64,000 bases of DNA, taken from NCBI GenBank assembly GCA_963930645.1, contig OZ005648.1, forward strand, positions 274,398,403 to 274,462,402, written 5' to 3'. The notes beneath the pieces were generated by a model. The model was not told the DNA's origin. It worked only from the letters and a program-made list of their open reading frames with translations, and searched no databases. The position numbers were made by a program, and so were the translations under genes. Below, piece after piece: positions 55,401-60,700 of the stretch; positions within the stretch are counted from its first letter, which is position 1; every line of letters starts with the position of its first letter. Source of the stretch: Salticus scenicus (Eukaryota; Arthropoda; Arachnida; Araneae; Salticidae).

Positions 55401-56795
55401 AGAGTTGTAGGTCCGCCACTGAACATATTTTTTAATTTAGCAATAGAAGTGAGTATTTTATTTTCTTCAAAATGTTTACATATTCATTTTGATAAATTAG
55501 AGCAAAAGATTGATTTTTATGCTAAATACATGTGAAAAATGCCAAAGACGGAAATCAAACCCAGGCACTCTGCTTATTGTGTGGATGTTCTACCACTGAG
55601 CCACCCTGGCTGATAACCAACTCTGCATTTCTCACATAATATCTACTGGCAAAGCCATGCGGTGTCTGGAAACACAGATATAACAGGTGAGAAAATTAAC
55701 TATTAAAACGCTTGCATATTGTTTTGATATAGACAGTGTTCTTTGCTATTGAAATGCCCAGATGAAGAACTTTGATCATTTGAGTGAAATAGAGCAGTCT
55801 ATAGGGTAGGGATATGATTCATATTTAATGAAATTTTATTTTTCCGACTGAGTGAAAATAATGCCTGGACCGGGAGTCGAACCCTGGAACTTTGACTTAC
55901 AAGGTCAAGGCTCTACCAATTGAGCTATCCAGGCCGACAAACGCTCAGCATTACTCACTCAGACAACTGGGGTTCGACTCCTGGTCCAGGCATTATTTTC
56001 ACTCAGTCGGAAAAATAAAATTTCATAAATATGATTTTCTTCCAATCAGTTGATTGTGATTTTAATAAAAATTGTATGATTCATATTGTAAGTAATTTCT
56101 CTTAAGGATAGATTAAATACTGCAAATATTGTTTAAAGTTTTATATTTATTATTTAAATGCTTACTCAAAAAAATTGGTCAGGTTTCAACTACTAAGCAA
56201 CACTAGTAGAAATAAAAATAAATGAACAATATAAATAAAATTACATAACAACCAAGAATTTAAAAATATATTTAAGAAACTAAAAATAAGAAATTATTAT
56301 TTTTTACCTAACATATCCATTGCCTTCATAGTTAGAATACTGCTTTCTCATGCTAGTGATAACAATATTCTGAAAAAGAAAATTAAAAAGAATTATAACA
56401 TATTGTCTCTTAAATATTTAGAAAGCTGCAAATACGTTTAATAATAATAATAATAATAAAATCTATCTCTGACAAATTTTAATTTAGCGGCAGAATATTT
56501 ACATACCATTGGCAAAGCTATTTATAAATATTCAAAAAAATTAAGTTTGTATAAAACTTATGAATTTAAATATAATAATATATTCACTGTACATAGTAAT
56601 AAATATTAATAATAATTATGAAAAACTAATGCAACATTTATACTCTAAAATTTGAAAAACATAGTAACATGAATTTTATATATTTTTTTAACTTACCTGA
56701 ATCATTCCACATGTTTGAAAAGCGGTAAAAACTAACATAAAAGAAACGCCTAATAAAAGAACATTTAAAAACATTTTGTCAAATATTTTGGCCAT
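12555..56795 (-). CDS. MFSD11: MFSD11 orthologue (UNC93-like MFS membrane protein), N-terminal half, six exons
   Basis: Six minus-strand exons (56795-56697, 56369-56308, 43317-43210, 41802-41723, 27822-27726, 12731-12555) have GT-AG borders and join without a frame break into 207 codons plus two bases. The product matches vertebrate MFSD11, an UNC93-like member of the major facilitator superfamily, along its whole length: FTAFQTCG in TM1, a second helix then IGPKISM, the WTGQGNFLTINSD loop with RNSGVFWALLQ, and LLFGNIFVYFTFQGKSEI. MFSD11 is a polytopic membrane protein with an unsettled substrate. The family is about 450 residues, so the second half is missing; I found no further exons down to position 1 and infer they lie to the left. 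Introns are 327, 12990, 1407, 13900 and 14994 bp. The start ATG has A at -3 and G at +4. Confidence 0.9.
13430..13800. repeat. 371-bp near-perfect palindrome (long hairpin) in MFSD11 intron 5
   Basis: The sequence from CTAATTAGAAAATCTTACTT to the mirrored AAGTGAGGTTTTCTAATTAG folds on itself, with arms of about 175 bp and a centre near 13610. There are only scattered mismatches (for example GTCAACTCAAAATATTGATC against GATCAATATTTTGAGTTGGC-type pairing). There is no coding content. It would form a long double-stranded stem in MFSD11 pre-mRNA. It is probably a foldback MITE; target duplication is not clear. Confidence 0.8.
15498..15880. mobile_element. 383-bp MITE with about 37-bp terminal inverted repeats
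   Basis: TAATTCTGTACTGATAAGTA at the left is repeated inverted as TACTTATCAGTACAGAATTA at the right. The match continues through TAAAGGATTTAAGTCCA. Internal copies of GGTATAAAGGATTTAA (near 15587 and 15739) look like subterminal repeats. Confidence 0.75.
16215..16535. repeat. Repeat unit with hAT-like terminus, copy 1
   Basis: A unit with a G-run, an AAAAAATAATTGCATCAGCA block and GGATGGAGAAAGATTGGGAA recurs twice at 36905-37300. It is followed here by CCGGAAGACCGGAAGATACG and CCGGAAAAGTTGGCAGGTAT, the end of a widespread non-autonomous hAT group. Confidence 0.5.
16845..17300 (+). repeat. Old dispersed repeat, copy 2
   Basis: This is the same-orientation relative of 1630-1990, more AT-rich and with indels. 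The strongest shared block is around 16975-17020 (CCACACAAAAGAATTCCAAT). It lies in MFSD11 intron 5. Confidence 0.45.
18673..19298. mobile_element. hAT-type MITE, second copy, left end missing
   Basis: This is collinear with 5288-5920 (from CATTTTAGCGAAAATAGGCA to TTTAAACCCTG), with a few base changes and a changed A/T tract near 19126-19160. It lacks the left CAGGGTTTAA terminus and ends against a (TA)n run. Confidence 0.8.
19375..19500 (-). repeat. Dispersed short repeat, copy 2
   Basis: This is the reverse-complement relative of 2437-2595, with ACTTTCTGTTACCCTG as core and AACAGATTTATTTAA at the far end. Confidence 0.45.
19500..21610. other. AT-rich intronic stretch without recognisable features
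   Basis: Long A/T tracts and short spurious open frames only. No element ends or gene matches were seen. Confidence 0.5.
21622..21805. mobile_element. 184-bp hAT MITE
   Basis: CAGTGGCGTCGCCAGA at the left pairs with TCTGCCGACGCCTATG at the right. The flanks CATATACC and CATAAACC are an 8-bp duplication with one change. The interior carries two G runs and a C run. Confidence 0.75.
22700..23620. other. High-complexity unassigned segment in MFSD11 intron 5
   Basis: About 900 bp is less AT-rich and more complex than its surroundings. It has a 35-codon open frame at 22862-22969 with a hydrophobic start (MQSWLLIGCLFFLQSFSWF) and a longer frame through 23386-23607. No family is recognisable and no repeat match exists in the window. 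A non-coding RNA, a nested gene or an unknown element are all possible. Confidence 0.25.
24300..25075 (-). pseudogene. Penelope-like protein C-terminus with GIY-YIG nuclease, one nonsense codon
   Basis: The open frame shows a region after the reverse transcriptase (YINRAINVCSNENLLKQEL), the linker INVPIKPNRNIFQRIRNDKD, and a GIY-YIG nuclease (GIYKIDF, then CYVGMTKRKIKTRIKEHEND). It stops after TTALTKIN at 24536, where the facing copy has a Gln codon. Beyond the stop the frame stays open and matches the facing copy to about 24300. Penelope elements use this nuclease for target cleavage. The upstream reverse transcriptase is absent. Confidence 0.75.
25087..25442 (+). pseudogene. Penelope-like GIY-YIG C-terminus, truncated facing copy
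   Basis: The frame begins within the nuclease (NGCYVGMTKRKIKTRIKEHE) and reads through to the natural end (RELTKPPNEDVHKSVTT). There are no internal stops in about 119 codons. It lacks the GIY motif itself. The start at 25068 comes from the palindrome junction and is not a real initiation site. Confidence 0.75.
25974..26000. repeat. (TA)n microsatellite abutting a Helitron-like end
   Basis: An uninterrupted AT/TA run of 26 bp lies immediately left of the CTAG terminus at 26001. Confidence 0.8.
26001..27035 (-). mobile_element. Helitron-like element, 3' part with minisatellite
   Basis: The minus-strand 3' end is GCGGGCGAAACCTGCTAG followed by T, a small hairpin and CTRR-type terminus like the units at 44111, 47441 and 50758. 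The next 90 bp (AATCACTATAATTACTGAAT) and the minisatellite at 26100-26880 are shared with them. Homology to the array fades after about 27035; the 5' end was not found, so this copy is probably truncated. It lies in MFSD11 intron 5. Confidence 0.65.
26100..26880. repeat. Alternating two-monomer minisatellite, locus 1
   Basis: Monomers of about 120-135 bp alternate between type A (CGCAATCGATTTGTAAGTAT, ending AACGATCTAACTCTATTT) and type B (CCCATTCGACTTGCAGGCCT, ending AACGGCCTAACTGTATTT). They are separated by C-rich GCCCCTCC(N)CCTCCTAATAA spacers. The minus-strand open frames here are artefacts of the repeat. Confidence 0.75.
27450..27615. repeat. Two long poly(A) tracts just beyond exon 5
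   Basis: Uninterrupted A runs near 27466-27491 and 27583-27614. Retroposition tails or slippage are possible. They sit 100-270 bp upstream (plus-strand sense) of exon 5's donor side. Confidence 0.6.
27726..27822 (-). CDS. MFSD11: MFSD11 exon 5 (conserved loop and TM5 start)
   Basis: This 97-nt exon encodes FWTGQGNFLTINSDSETM then SRNSGVFWALLQC. WTxQGN-LTINS and RNSG-FWALLQ are the most recognisable MFSD11 signature in this half of the protein. Acceptor TTTTACAG and donor G|GTTAGA give the expected phases on both sides. Confidence 0.93.
28770..32025. mobile_element. 3.26-kb non-autonomous DNA element with 8-bp duplication
   Basis: TGGTTCGTAC at the left (28771) pairs with GTACGAACCA at the right. 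TGGACATC flanks both sides (28762-28769, 32026-32033). Subterminal arrays of TTTTTAAGGAC lie at 28810-28855 and 31935-32010. An 8-bp duplication plus subterminal repeats points to hAT or a related superfamily. No transposase is visible; other repeats are nested inside. Confidence 0.75.
30300..30960. repeat. Dispersed composite repeat, copy 1
   Basis: AATCTGGTGTGTAACAAACA and the 100 bp after it match 42010-42130. Further on, a piece near 30790-30890 matches 42150-42250 in the opposite orientation (TCAATTTTCCTAAAGTAACC). Unknown class; nested inside 28770-32025. Confidence 0.4.
32056..32160 (-). mobile_element. Helitron-like 3' terminus fragment
   Basis: Minus-strand CCAGCAAAGCCTGCTAA followed by T, related to the other CTRR-type ends here but shorter. 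The far end is not resolved. Confidence 0.4.
33420..35185. mobile_element. 1.77-kb inverted-repeat element with tRNA-like arms
   Basis: The outer arms, about 280 bp (33420-33700 and 34905-35185), are inverted copies with roughly 80-85% identity. Both carry a tRNA-like motif with an A-box-like TTGGTAGAGTAAG and a B-box-like GAGTTCGA or GAGTTTGA. The 1.2-kb centre is extremely AT-rich and also partly self-inverted. This looks like two SINE-type copies in inverted orientation captured in one foldback element. Confidence 0.6.
35741..36547. mobile_element. pogo/Tigger-like MITE A (807 bp)
   Basis: CAGTGAAGCATCCATAATCT at the left and AGATTATCAATATTTCACTG at the right form inverted ends. TA flanks both sides (35739-35740, 36548-36549). 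No intact transposase. TA duplication with CAGT ends is typical of the pogo branch of Tc1/mariner. Confidence 0.75.
36905..37300. repeat. Two tandem copies of the 16.2-kb repeat unit
   Basis: Two consecutive units of about 200 bp (36905-37105 and 37110-37300) each contain a G-rich run, TATTTCT/TTTCTA...TCTA, AATGAAT(A/G)TTGACATTTATG and GGAGAAAGATT. Both match 16230-16400. The class is not determined. Confidence 0.55.
37480..38270 (+). pseudogene. piggyBac transposase C-terminal relic
   Basis: The plus-strand frame at 37559-37969 matches the C-terminal part of piggyBac-type transposases: the N-(I)MGIVKSAKKKVPKSF segment, STKILTHDDISLISYHGKSN, a degraded YNTAKHCVSILGQM that corresponds to the YN-x-x-K-x-G-V-D-x-x-D-Q-M motif, then FFLNILDLAGINAWII. 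Here the aspartates of GVDxxDQM are lost (CVSILGQM). Past a stop at 37969 a cysteine-rich piece (NDCKKLICRTCTNK, about 38190) resembles the terminal zinc-binding region. The N-terminal half and ends were not found. A poly-T slip near 37905 adds phenylalanines. Confidence 0.75.
39454..39520 (-). mobile_element. Possible Helitron-like 3' terminus
   Basis: Minus-strand CAGCAAAACACTGCTAG followed by T gives a short hairpin and a CTRR end, but it shares little else with the other copies. Confidence 0.3.
39683..40353. mobile_element. pogo/Tigger-like MITE B (671 bp)
   Basis: CAGTACACTCTCAAAAATCC at the left faces GGATTTTTGAGAGTTGACTG at the right. TA flanks both ends. The interior contains a second GCGGATTT motif at each end. 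No transposase. Confidence 0.8.
40541..40560. repeat. (CT)n microsatellite
   Basis: A CT dinucleotide run of about 20 bp ends just before ATGAAAAG. Confidence 0.8.
40590..40887. mobile_element. 298-bp MITE with 15-bp inverted ends
   Basis: TAGTGCTGACTCTAG at the left pairs with CTAGAGACAGCACTA at the right. Subterminal copies of GCCTTTTTAAA or GGCCTTTT recur inside. The duplication is unclear; hAT is the likely class. Confidence 0.6.
41723..41802 (-). CDS. MFSD11: MFSD11 exon 4 (TM3-TM4)
   Basis: This 80-nt exon encodes LFIANFFMHATWGLYLASAF then IGLGAS. It completes a split TG|T codon from exon 3 and leaves one base for exon 5. The W-x-x-Y-x-A-S-x-F-I-G pattern matches MFSD11. The donor is T|GTAAGTA. 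Confidence 0.9.
41990..43090. repeat. Dispersed composite repeat, copy 2, split by a pogo-like MITE
   Basis: Blocks of about 170-190 bp (TTTTAGATGTCTTTTCGTAT, TTTTAAATGTCCTTTTGTAA, TTTTAGATGTTTTTTCACAT, TTTTAACATGTCTTCATGAC) recur in tandem and match parts of 30300-30960. The MITE at 42340-42783 interrupts it at a TA. It fills MFSD11 intron 3. Confidence 0.5.
42340..42783. mobile_element. pogo/Tigger-like MITE C (444 bp)
   Basis: CAGTCAACTCCCTCTAATCT at the left faces AATAGAGGGAGTTGACTG at the right, TA on both sides (42338-42339, 42784-42785). Internal inverted GCAGATTAGAG and CAGATTATAGG copies lie near each end. No coding content. Confidence 0.8.
43210..43317 (-). CDS. MFSD11: MFSD11 exon 3 (TM2 and start of TM3)
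   Basis: This 108-nt exon lies after a TTTTCTTTTATAG acceptor. It encodes LAIVYVVFALSNWFAPSII then YAIGPKISMVLGGITYW. The S/A-N-x-x-x-P-S-x helix followed by IGPK-S matches the MFSD11 TM2-TM3 segment. The donor is G|GTATGT, with two bases carried to exon 4. Confidence 0.92.
43431..43683 (+). mobile_element. Short Helitron-like element, plus orientation
   Basis: The 3' end is GGCCAGCATAGCCCGCTAG followed by T, and the preceding block (ATTAATGATATAGAATTTTG, then AGAATTCATTT) is shared with 63424-63492. The 5' end is proposed at A|TCATAAAAATATATGG (43431) but is less secure. Confidence 0.5.
44225..44960. repeat. Alternating two-monomer minisatellite, locus 2
   Basis: Same A/B monomers as 26100-26880, starting with a unit containing CACCGGGTTCTCACTGCCTT. 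The minus-strand frame at 44392-44679 is a by-product of the repeat. Confidence 0.75.
46792..47184 (-). other. Open frame on the sense strand of Helitron-like unit 1
   Basis: A 130-codon frame starting MFSTLRISRIGPRIGLQFYF is duplicated as 102 codons in unit 2 (50193-50501). There is no known domain. It may be a captured fragment or chance; the two copies are too recent for their agreement to prove selection. Confidence 0.2.
47441..50754 (-). mobile_element. Helitron-like element, array unit 2 (3314 bp)
   Basis: This is nearly identical to unit 1 across its length. The visible differences are single-base changes and homopolymer lengths (for example the G run at about 46486-46501 against 49806-49826). 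The same ends are present: TCCATATATATAAAAT on the minus strand at 50754 and CTAG at 47441. Unit 1 and unit 2 are separated by three bases (TAA, 47438-47440), head to tail. Confidence 0.72.
47565..48300. repeat. Alternating two-monomer minisatellite, locus 3
   Basis: Copy of locus 2 carried by array unit 2. The order and number of monomers are the same. Confidence 0.75.
50758..52140 (-). mobile_element. Helitron-like element, array unit 3, diverged and incomplete
   Basis: It begins at the same CTAG end after another TAA spacer. It shares the 3' 120 bp closely with unit 2, then carries a longer and more diverged minisatellite (50885-51900). Homology fades around 52000-52140. A second GC-rich palindrome-like C/G run follows at 52110-52138. 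Its 5' end was not found. Confidence 0.6.
50885..51900. repeat. Alternating two-monomer minisatellite, locus 4 (expanded)
   Basis: More monomers than loci 2-3, the A and B types still alternating, and monomers more diverged. Ends in CCACCTGGGGGCTGAATTT like the others. Confidence 0.75.
52399..52817. mobile_element. Palindromic TTAA-type MITE, copy A (419 bp)
   Basis: Flanked by TTAA (52395-52398 and 52818-52821). Ends read GGTCCTCTTCAGTTACCGTC and, inverted, GGGCCCGCTTCACTCACCGC; the two halves are inverted copies around A/T tracts. piggyBac-type target, no coding content. Confidence 0.8.
52826..53480. repeat. Inverted relic of the Helitron-unit interior with about 175-bp tandem repeats
   Basis: This is the reverse-complement relative of 45790-46350: GTATTGTAATCATG, TTTTGAGGTC, GAGTTCATTTTTGTTATTTT, TTTGAATGAGCTGAAAGTTG. 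Three diverged tandem units follow, each with ACAGGGACA(C/T)AA and a TTTATACACATGTTATAAGT-like piece. Confidence 0.6.
54543..55421. mobile_element. hAT element (879 bp) carrying a nested MITE
   Basis: CAGTGACGTACTA at the left faces GTAGGTCCGCCACTG at the right. The flanks AATATATT and AACATATT are an 8-bp duplication with one change. It is interrupted by the TTAA MITE at 54719-55140. Without that insertion it would be about 450 bp. Confidence 0.75.
54719..55140. mobile_element. Palindromic TTAA-type MITE, copy B (422 bp)
   Basis: Flanked by TTAA (54715-54718, 55141-55144). Ends GGCCCTCTTCACTTACCGTC and its inverse; close relative of copy A. Inserted inside a hAT element. Confidence 0.85.
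55529..55695 (-). repeat. tRNA-derived repeat, copy 2
   Basis: The minus strand carries CAGCCAGGGTGGCTCAGTGG, a B-box-like GGGTTTGATTTCC and GCATTTTTCACAT, collinear with 5100-5262 including about 80 bp before the tRNA part. An anticodon-like ACAATAA loop and wobble-rich acceptor stem suggest a decayed SINE. Confidence 0.6.
55829..56026. repeat. Foldback of two tRNA-derived repeat fragments
   Basis: The left arm ATGAAATTTTATTTTTCCGA...CCTGGACC is mirrored at 55970-56026 (GGTTCGACTCCTGGTCCAGG...TTTTCACTCAGTCGG). The left copy carries a full tRNA-like part, the right only its 3' half. Confidence 0.7.
55863..55934 (-). tRNA. tRNA-Thr(TGT)-like cloverleaf, probably SINE-derived
   Basis: The 72-nt minus-strand sequence folds with a perfect 7-bp acceptor (GCCTGGA/TCCAGGC), a D arm (GCTC/GAGC), an anticodon stem TTGAC/GTCAA with loop CTTGTAA (anticodon TGT), a 5-nt variable loop and a T arm CAGGG-TTCGACT-CCCGG with one mismatch. 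A box TAGCTCAATTGG and B box GGTTCGACTCC are intact. It is flanked by sequence shared with the tRNA-derived repeats, and its 3' half is repeated inverted next door, so a SINE head is more likely than a functional gene. Confidence 0.45.
56308..56369 (-). CDS. MFSD11: MFSD11 exon 2
   Basis: This 62-nt exon follows a TTCTTTTTCAG acceptor and encodes NIVITSMRKQYSNYEGNGYV plus two bases. It is the loop after TM1, ending in the conserved G-x-G-Y. It joins exon 3 in phase 2 to give a serine codon. The donor is G|GTAAAA. Confidence 0.88.
56697..56795 (-). CDS. MFSD11: MFSD11 exon 1 (start codon, TM1)
   Basis: This exon has 33 codons and begins MAKIFDKMFLNVLLLGVS. It continues through the first membrane helix to FTAFQTCGMIQ and ends at a strong donor (CAG|GTAAGT), phase 0. 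The FTAFQTCG block is typical of MFSD11/UNC93-like TM1. The cytosolic N-terminus is only about 8 residues, as in the family. Confidence 0.92.
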
Positions 56796-57577
56796 GATTG
56801 ATAGGAACTATAAAAATATATAAACGCAAATCAAGAAGACCGCGTTTTCATGCGTGGCAAACTAAACTGAATATTTAAGTAAGAAAAATATTTTAGCGCT
56901 TGTGAAACCAGATCAAATGAAAGCAAACTTTCCTAGTGAGAAACACCCCCGGCATATTATTCTGAAGTAGGTAAAAAGAAAAATGAAAAGATTATGTTAC
57001 TAGGTCATACTGCTCTGTGTGCAGACATCACGTAGTAAACCTAAACTGTCATTCAAATCAAATGATGCCGTTTTCTCTTATAAATACATTTCGTAGCAGA
57101 CGACATTTTACCACGGAGTTTAATTGAACTCCAGTGACCGTTTTCAACGCAAAAACAGAGAAAAATATATGTATGTAGGATTTTTTAAATAAAAGTTAAT
57201 TTTCATAATTATTTACTGTAATTACATGTTATTTAAGTGCCTTATTGAACTTTTCAAAAGTACATTCATGTGCCACCATTGATCATCATCATCACCAAAA
57301 TTAATTTATTAAGTTTGTCTGTAACTGTGGCAATGATTATATCAAAACAAAAACAAAACGCCTATTCAGCAGCGCGGCGGCGATAAAAAGTCAGCCGTAC
57401 TTTGTTCTTCAGTCACCTCATATTTTACTTATAATTATGCTATTAATAATTGCTGAATTTTCGATTTATCTATGTAGATGAGAAGAAAAAACTGTAATTT
57501 GTTGTGTCTAATGATACCATATTTTATGATCTCTTATGATATCATAAACAAAATCTAAAATAGCTGCCTGCTGAAAA
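56796..57577. promoter_or_regulatory. Shared divergent promoter of MFSD11 and FERRY3
   Basis: The 782 bp between the two divergent start codons is mostly AT-rich. It has a small CpG patch (AGCGCGGCGGCG, 57371-57382) followed by ATAAAAA (57383-57389) and, about 27 bp on, TTCAGT (57408-57413). That spacing suits a TATA-like box and an arthropod-type initiator for FERRY3, which would leave a 5' UTR of about 165 nt. No equally clear core element is visible for MFSD11. No transposon is recognisable here, unlike the flanks. The promoter role is inferred from gene layout. Confidence 0.55.
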
Positions 57578-57740
57578 ATGTCTTCTCAAAAGTGTATGAA
57601 AGAATTTGAATTTAGTTATAAATATGGAAACAAAAACGAAAAGGTAATGATATCTGTTCCCATTCCATTATCTTTAAATATTCAGGAATGGGGATCATGT
57701 CTCATATCTCAGAAGAAGATACCTTTTTTTGTCGAAAAAG
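57578..57740 (+). CDS. FERRY3: FERRY3 exon 1
   Basis: This exon encodes 54 codons plus one base, from MSSQKCMKEFEFSYKYGNK to KKIPFFVEK. The donor is AAAAAG|GTAAGC. Reading on without splicing hits a stop at 57772. Confidence 0.88.
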
Positions 57741-60700
57741 GTAAGCACAATTATTTGGTTTATTGCATTTAAACGTTTACAATTTTTATGATCGATATGT
57801 CGTTAATAGTTAAGTTCTTATTATCAGATTTTAATTGAAAAATCACAAATTATAAGTTTCAAATTAAAATGTAGGTATTATGTGAAGCACATTTTCCAGG
57901 CTTATCTAAAAAAATCAAACGATGAGGGGGAAAAAAAAACTCTGACAGTAATAATTAGAAAAACTTAAGTGGATTCCACATTACGCAGCATACCCAACCT
58001 CCTTTTTTTATTAACCTTTTATGGGCTGAGTTTAGACCCAGATATATTTTACATTAGTTTTTTGCATATTTTACCTTATAATGCTTTAGTTAAGGGATAT
58101 TAATCATTTAAATGGACAAACAATATGTACATAAATATTAATTATCATTAATAATAATTAATATTGTTAGATTATTAAGATTAATATTATAGATTATTAA
58201 TATCATTCAATTAATATTATCTAATTTGATGTTCTTTTGATGATAAGAACTATTTGAAATATAATACCAACTGATTTTCAGAAGCATCGGAGAATTTCAA
58301 AATGTTATGTGTTTTTTTAGTTGTGCTCTGTAAAAAAAAATATATATATATATGAAAATGATTATTTTTAAGATTTTTTGTACAGTTTCCAACTAAAGAT
58401 AGGAGTGTTGCTTCTGTTTTAAAAAGTTAAGTCATCTTTTAAATATGTCTGCTTATTTTTTCAAGTCAATATGGATACAATTTAATTTTAAAAAAAGTTT
58501 TAATTTGATGTTCCCAATTGGGAACATTGGCCTGTAAAAGGTTAACATAATTTCCGTTAAAGACAGGAAGGGTTTGAGGAACATTTTTATTGCATAGTGA
58601 ACAAAAACTTGAATGATGTACTTTCACTTTCACACCATATAAGTCTCCAGTTCAAGCAGTTTCCGAATTTTGCAATATACCCACTATTTTTATTCCCATT
58701 TCACTCCTTTTTTAGGGAATGAGCAACATTTTTAATTCATAGTGAATATGAACTTGAAAGAAAGATTTTCATGCCAATTTTTCTAGCTCAAGCACAACTT
58801 GCTTAGAATACTGCTTCCACTTTTTATCCTCTTTATAACACTTTTAGGGGTTTGATTGATTTTATTACAAAAATCCACATAGACTACAGATATAAAATCT
58901 ATGCCATTAATTAATGATTGAATTTTAATTTGTATTGCTTGTTTTTCTTTTTTCCCCTTAACATTATTTATTGCATGTTTTAGAACTTATTGCTTCAGTT
59001 GAAGACTTTACTCAGAAAGAAACATCAAAATATTATAATGAGTTGTGTTCTCAGGCTATTAATGCCTATCAAAATATGACTGATAATGATATTGATCAAT
59101 TAATTCAAAAATGGACCAAAGCCTTTACCGAAGTAAGTAATATTATTGAAATTTTTAATATTTGTATTAAATTGAAATTTAATCTCATGTTTTGTAGACA
59201 TTAGTGTTACCTATGACATTGAATTTGATCTTTTCATTTTATTAATTAGTATTTTTAGGTTTATAGTTAATATTTTTGTAGATGTAGTGAGATGTACACA
59301 TACTAGTTGTGGAAAATGTTGTGCTTTGAGGATTGTTTATATGGAAGACAATTATATATCAGCTGTTTAAGAATTTATCAAGAAGTTTATGAAATATCTG
59401 AGCATCAATGTTGAAGTTATCTAATTGAACCATTTTATTGCTGCTATCTTTTCCATCACTTGTAGAATCTTCCATCAAGGCTAGAGCTTCATGTTGTAAA
59501 GTTTATATTGTGTAGTGAATATATCAATGGGTTATAATTGTTGTATGAACTTTTTCGTTCTGAATATGTATTATTCCATGTAATAGACACAGGGTTATGC
59601 AAAAGCAGGGGCGAAAAGGGAGCTGGCCTTGAGTACCAAAATCATAAAATATTTTGTTAGATATTTTTTAATAATTAAAATTTTAATAATTTTTCAATTT
59701 CATTTTCAATTGTTGTGATACTGCTTCTTTTAAATGAAACCTTTAAAAAAGGGAATTCCCCCTTTCCCCCGCCTTTTAGATGCCGATTTAACAACATAAA
59801 AAATCAAGCACTATCTTAATCTCATAAAAATGAAGTTTCTTTTCACTTTTTTTCTTGGTATTTAAGTTCTACTTCAAGGTATCTTGCATCTTTTTTCTTC
59901 AAGATGAGATTGCGCCATTGAATTTTAGAAACAACAAAAAGCCCACATTTGTGCTCATCCCCAAAGCAGAATATGTCAGAATTTGAAATGTACATTGCAG
60001 AAATAAGAGCTTTACTGCAGAACAATTGCAGATATTAAAAAGTTTGGTGTGAGGGGGAATTGTGAGTTATCGCCACAAGAATGGATATTTTTTAAAATCT
60101 GTTTTTATCATTGAAACAATTTATCAAAACACTTCTATCTAAAGTAGTTGATTGCTTTGGTTTAATTTTTTTTTTTTTAACGAGTTAATAAAAATATTTT
60201 TAAATGTCATTTTATTATTTATTTATTAAACTTTTTATTGTTGTACGCTTATATTACAACATATCAAATTGTAAGATATGTATTTTTTATGAGTGTGCCA
60301 ATAATATTGAAAGTAAATTCATAAAACAAATATGTTATTTGCAGAACATTTTGATCATCTGAAAACTTGTTGCAAAATATTCAAAAGTATTCTGCTATTG
60401 GGGTCCTCACCAATATTTGTTATCACACTAGTTCTATGTACTAATGTTTAATTACCAACATAGCGTTATTTATTAACTTTTTATTGGCTGTGTAAAGTGC
60501 CAACATCCTTTTCTTCAAAAGACGATAGGAATATTGAATCATTATTAATATCATGTAATGTAGGGGATATACTACACACTCTGTTTGCAGGTGTAAATAC
60601 TCGTGCCACAACTTCTCAATAAGGGAGTTTAAAATATTATTTTGGGATGCACTTTATCTGGACCCATGTAGAATGCTTAGTTTTAAACCACTTTAAGGAA

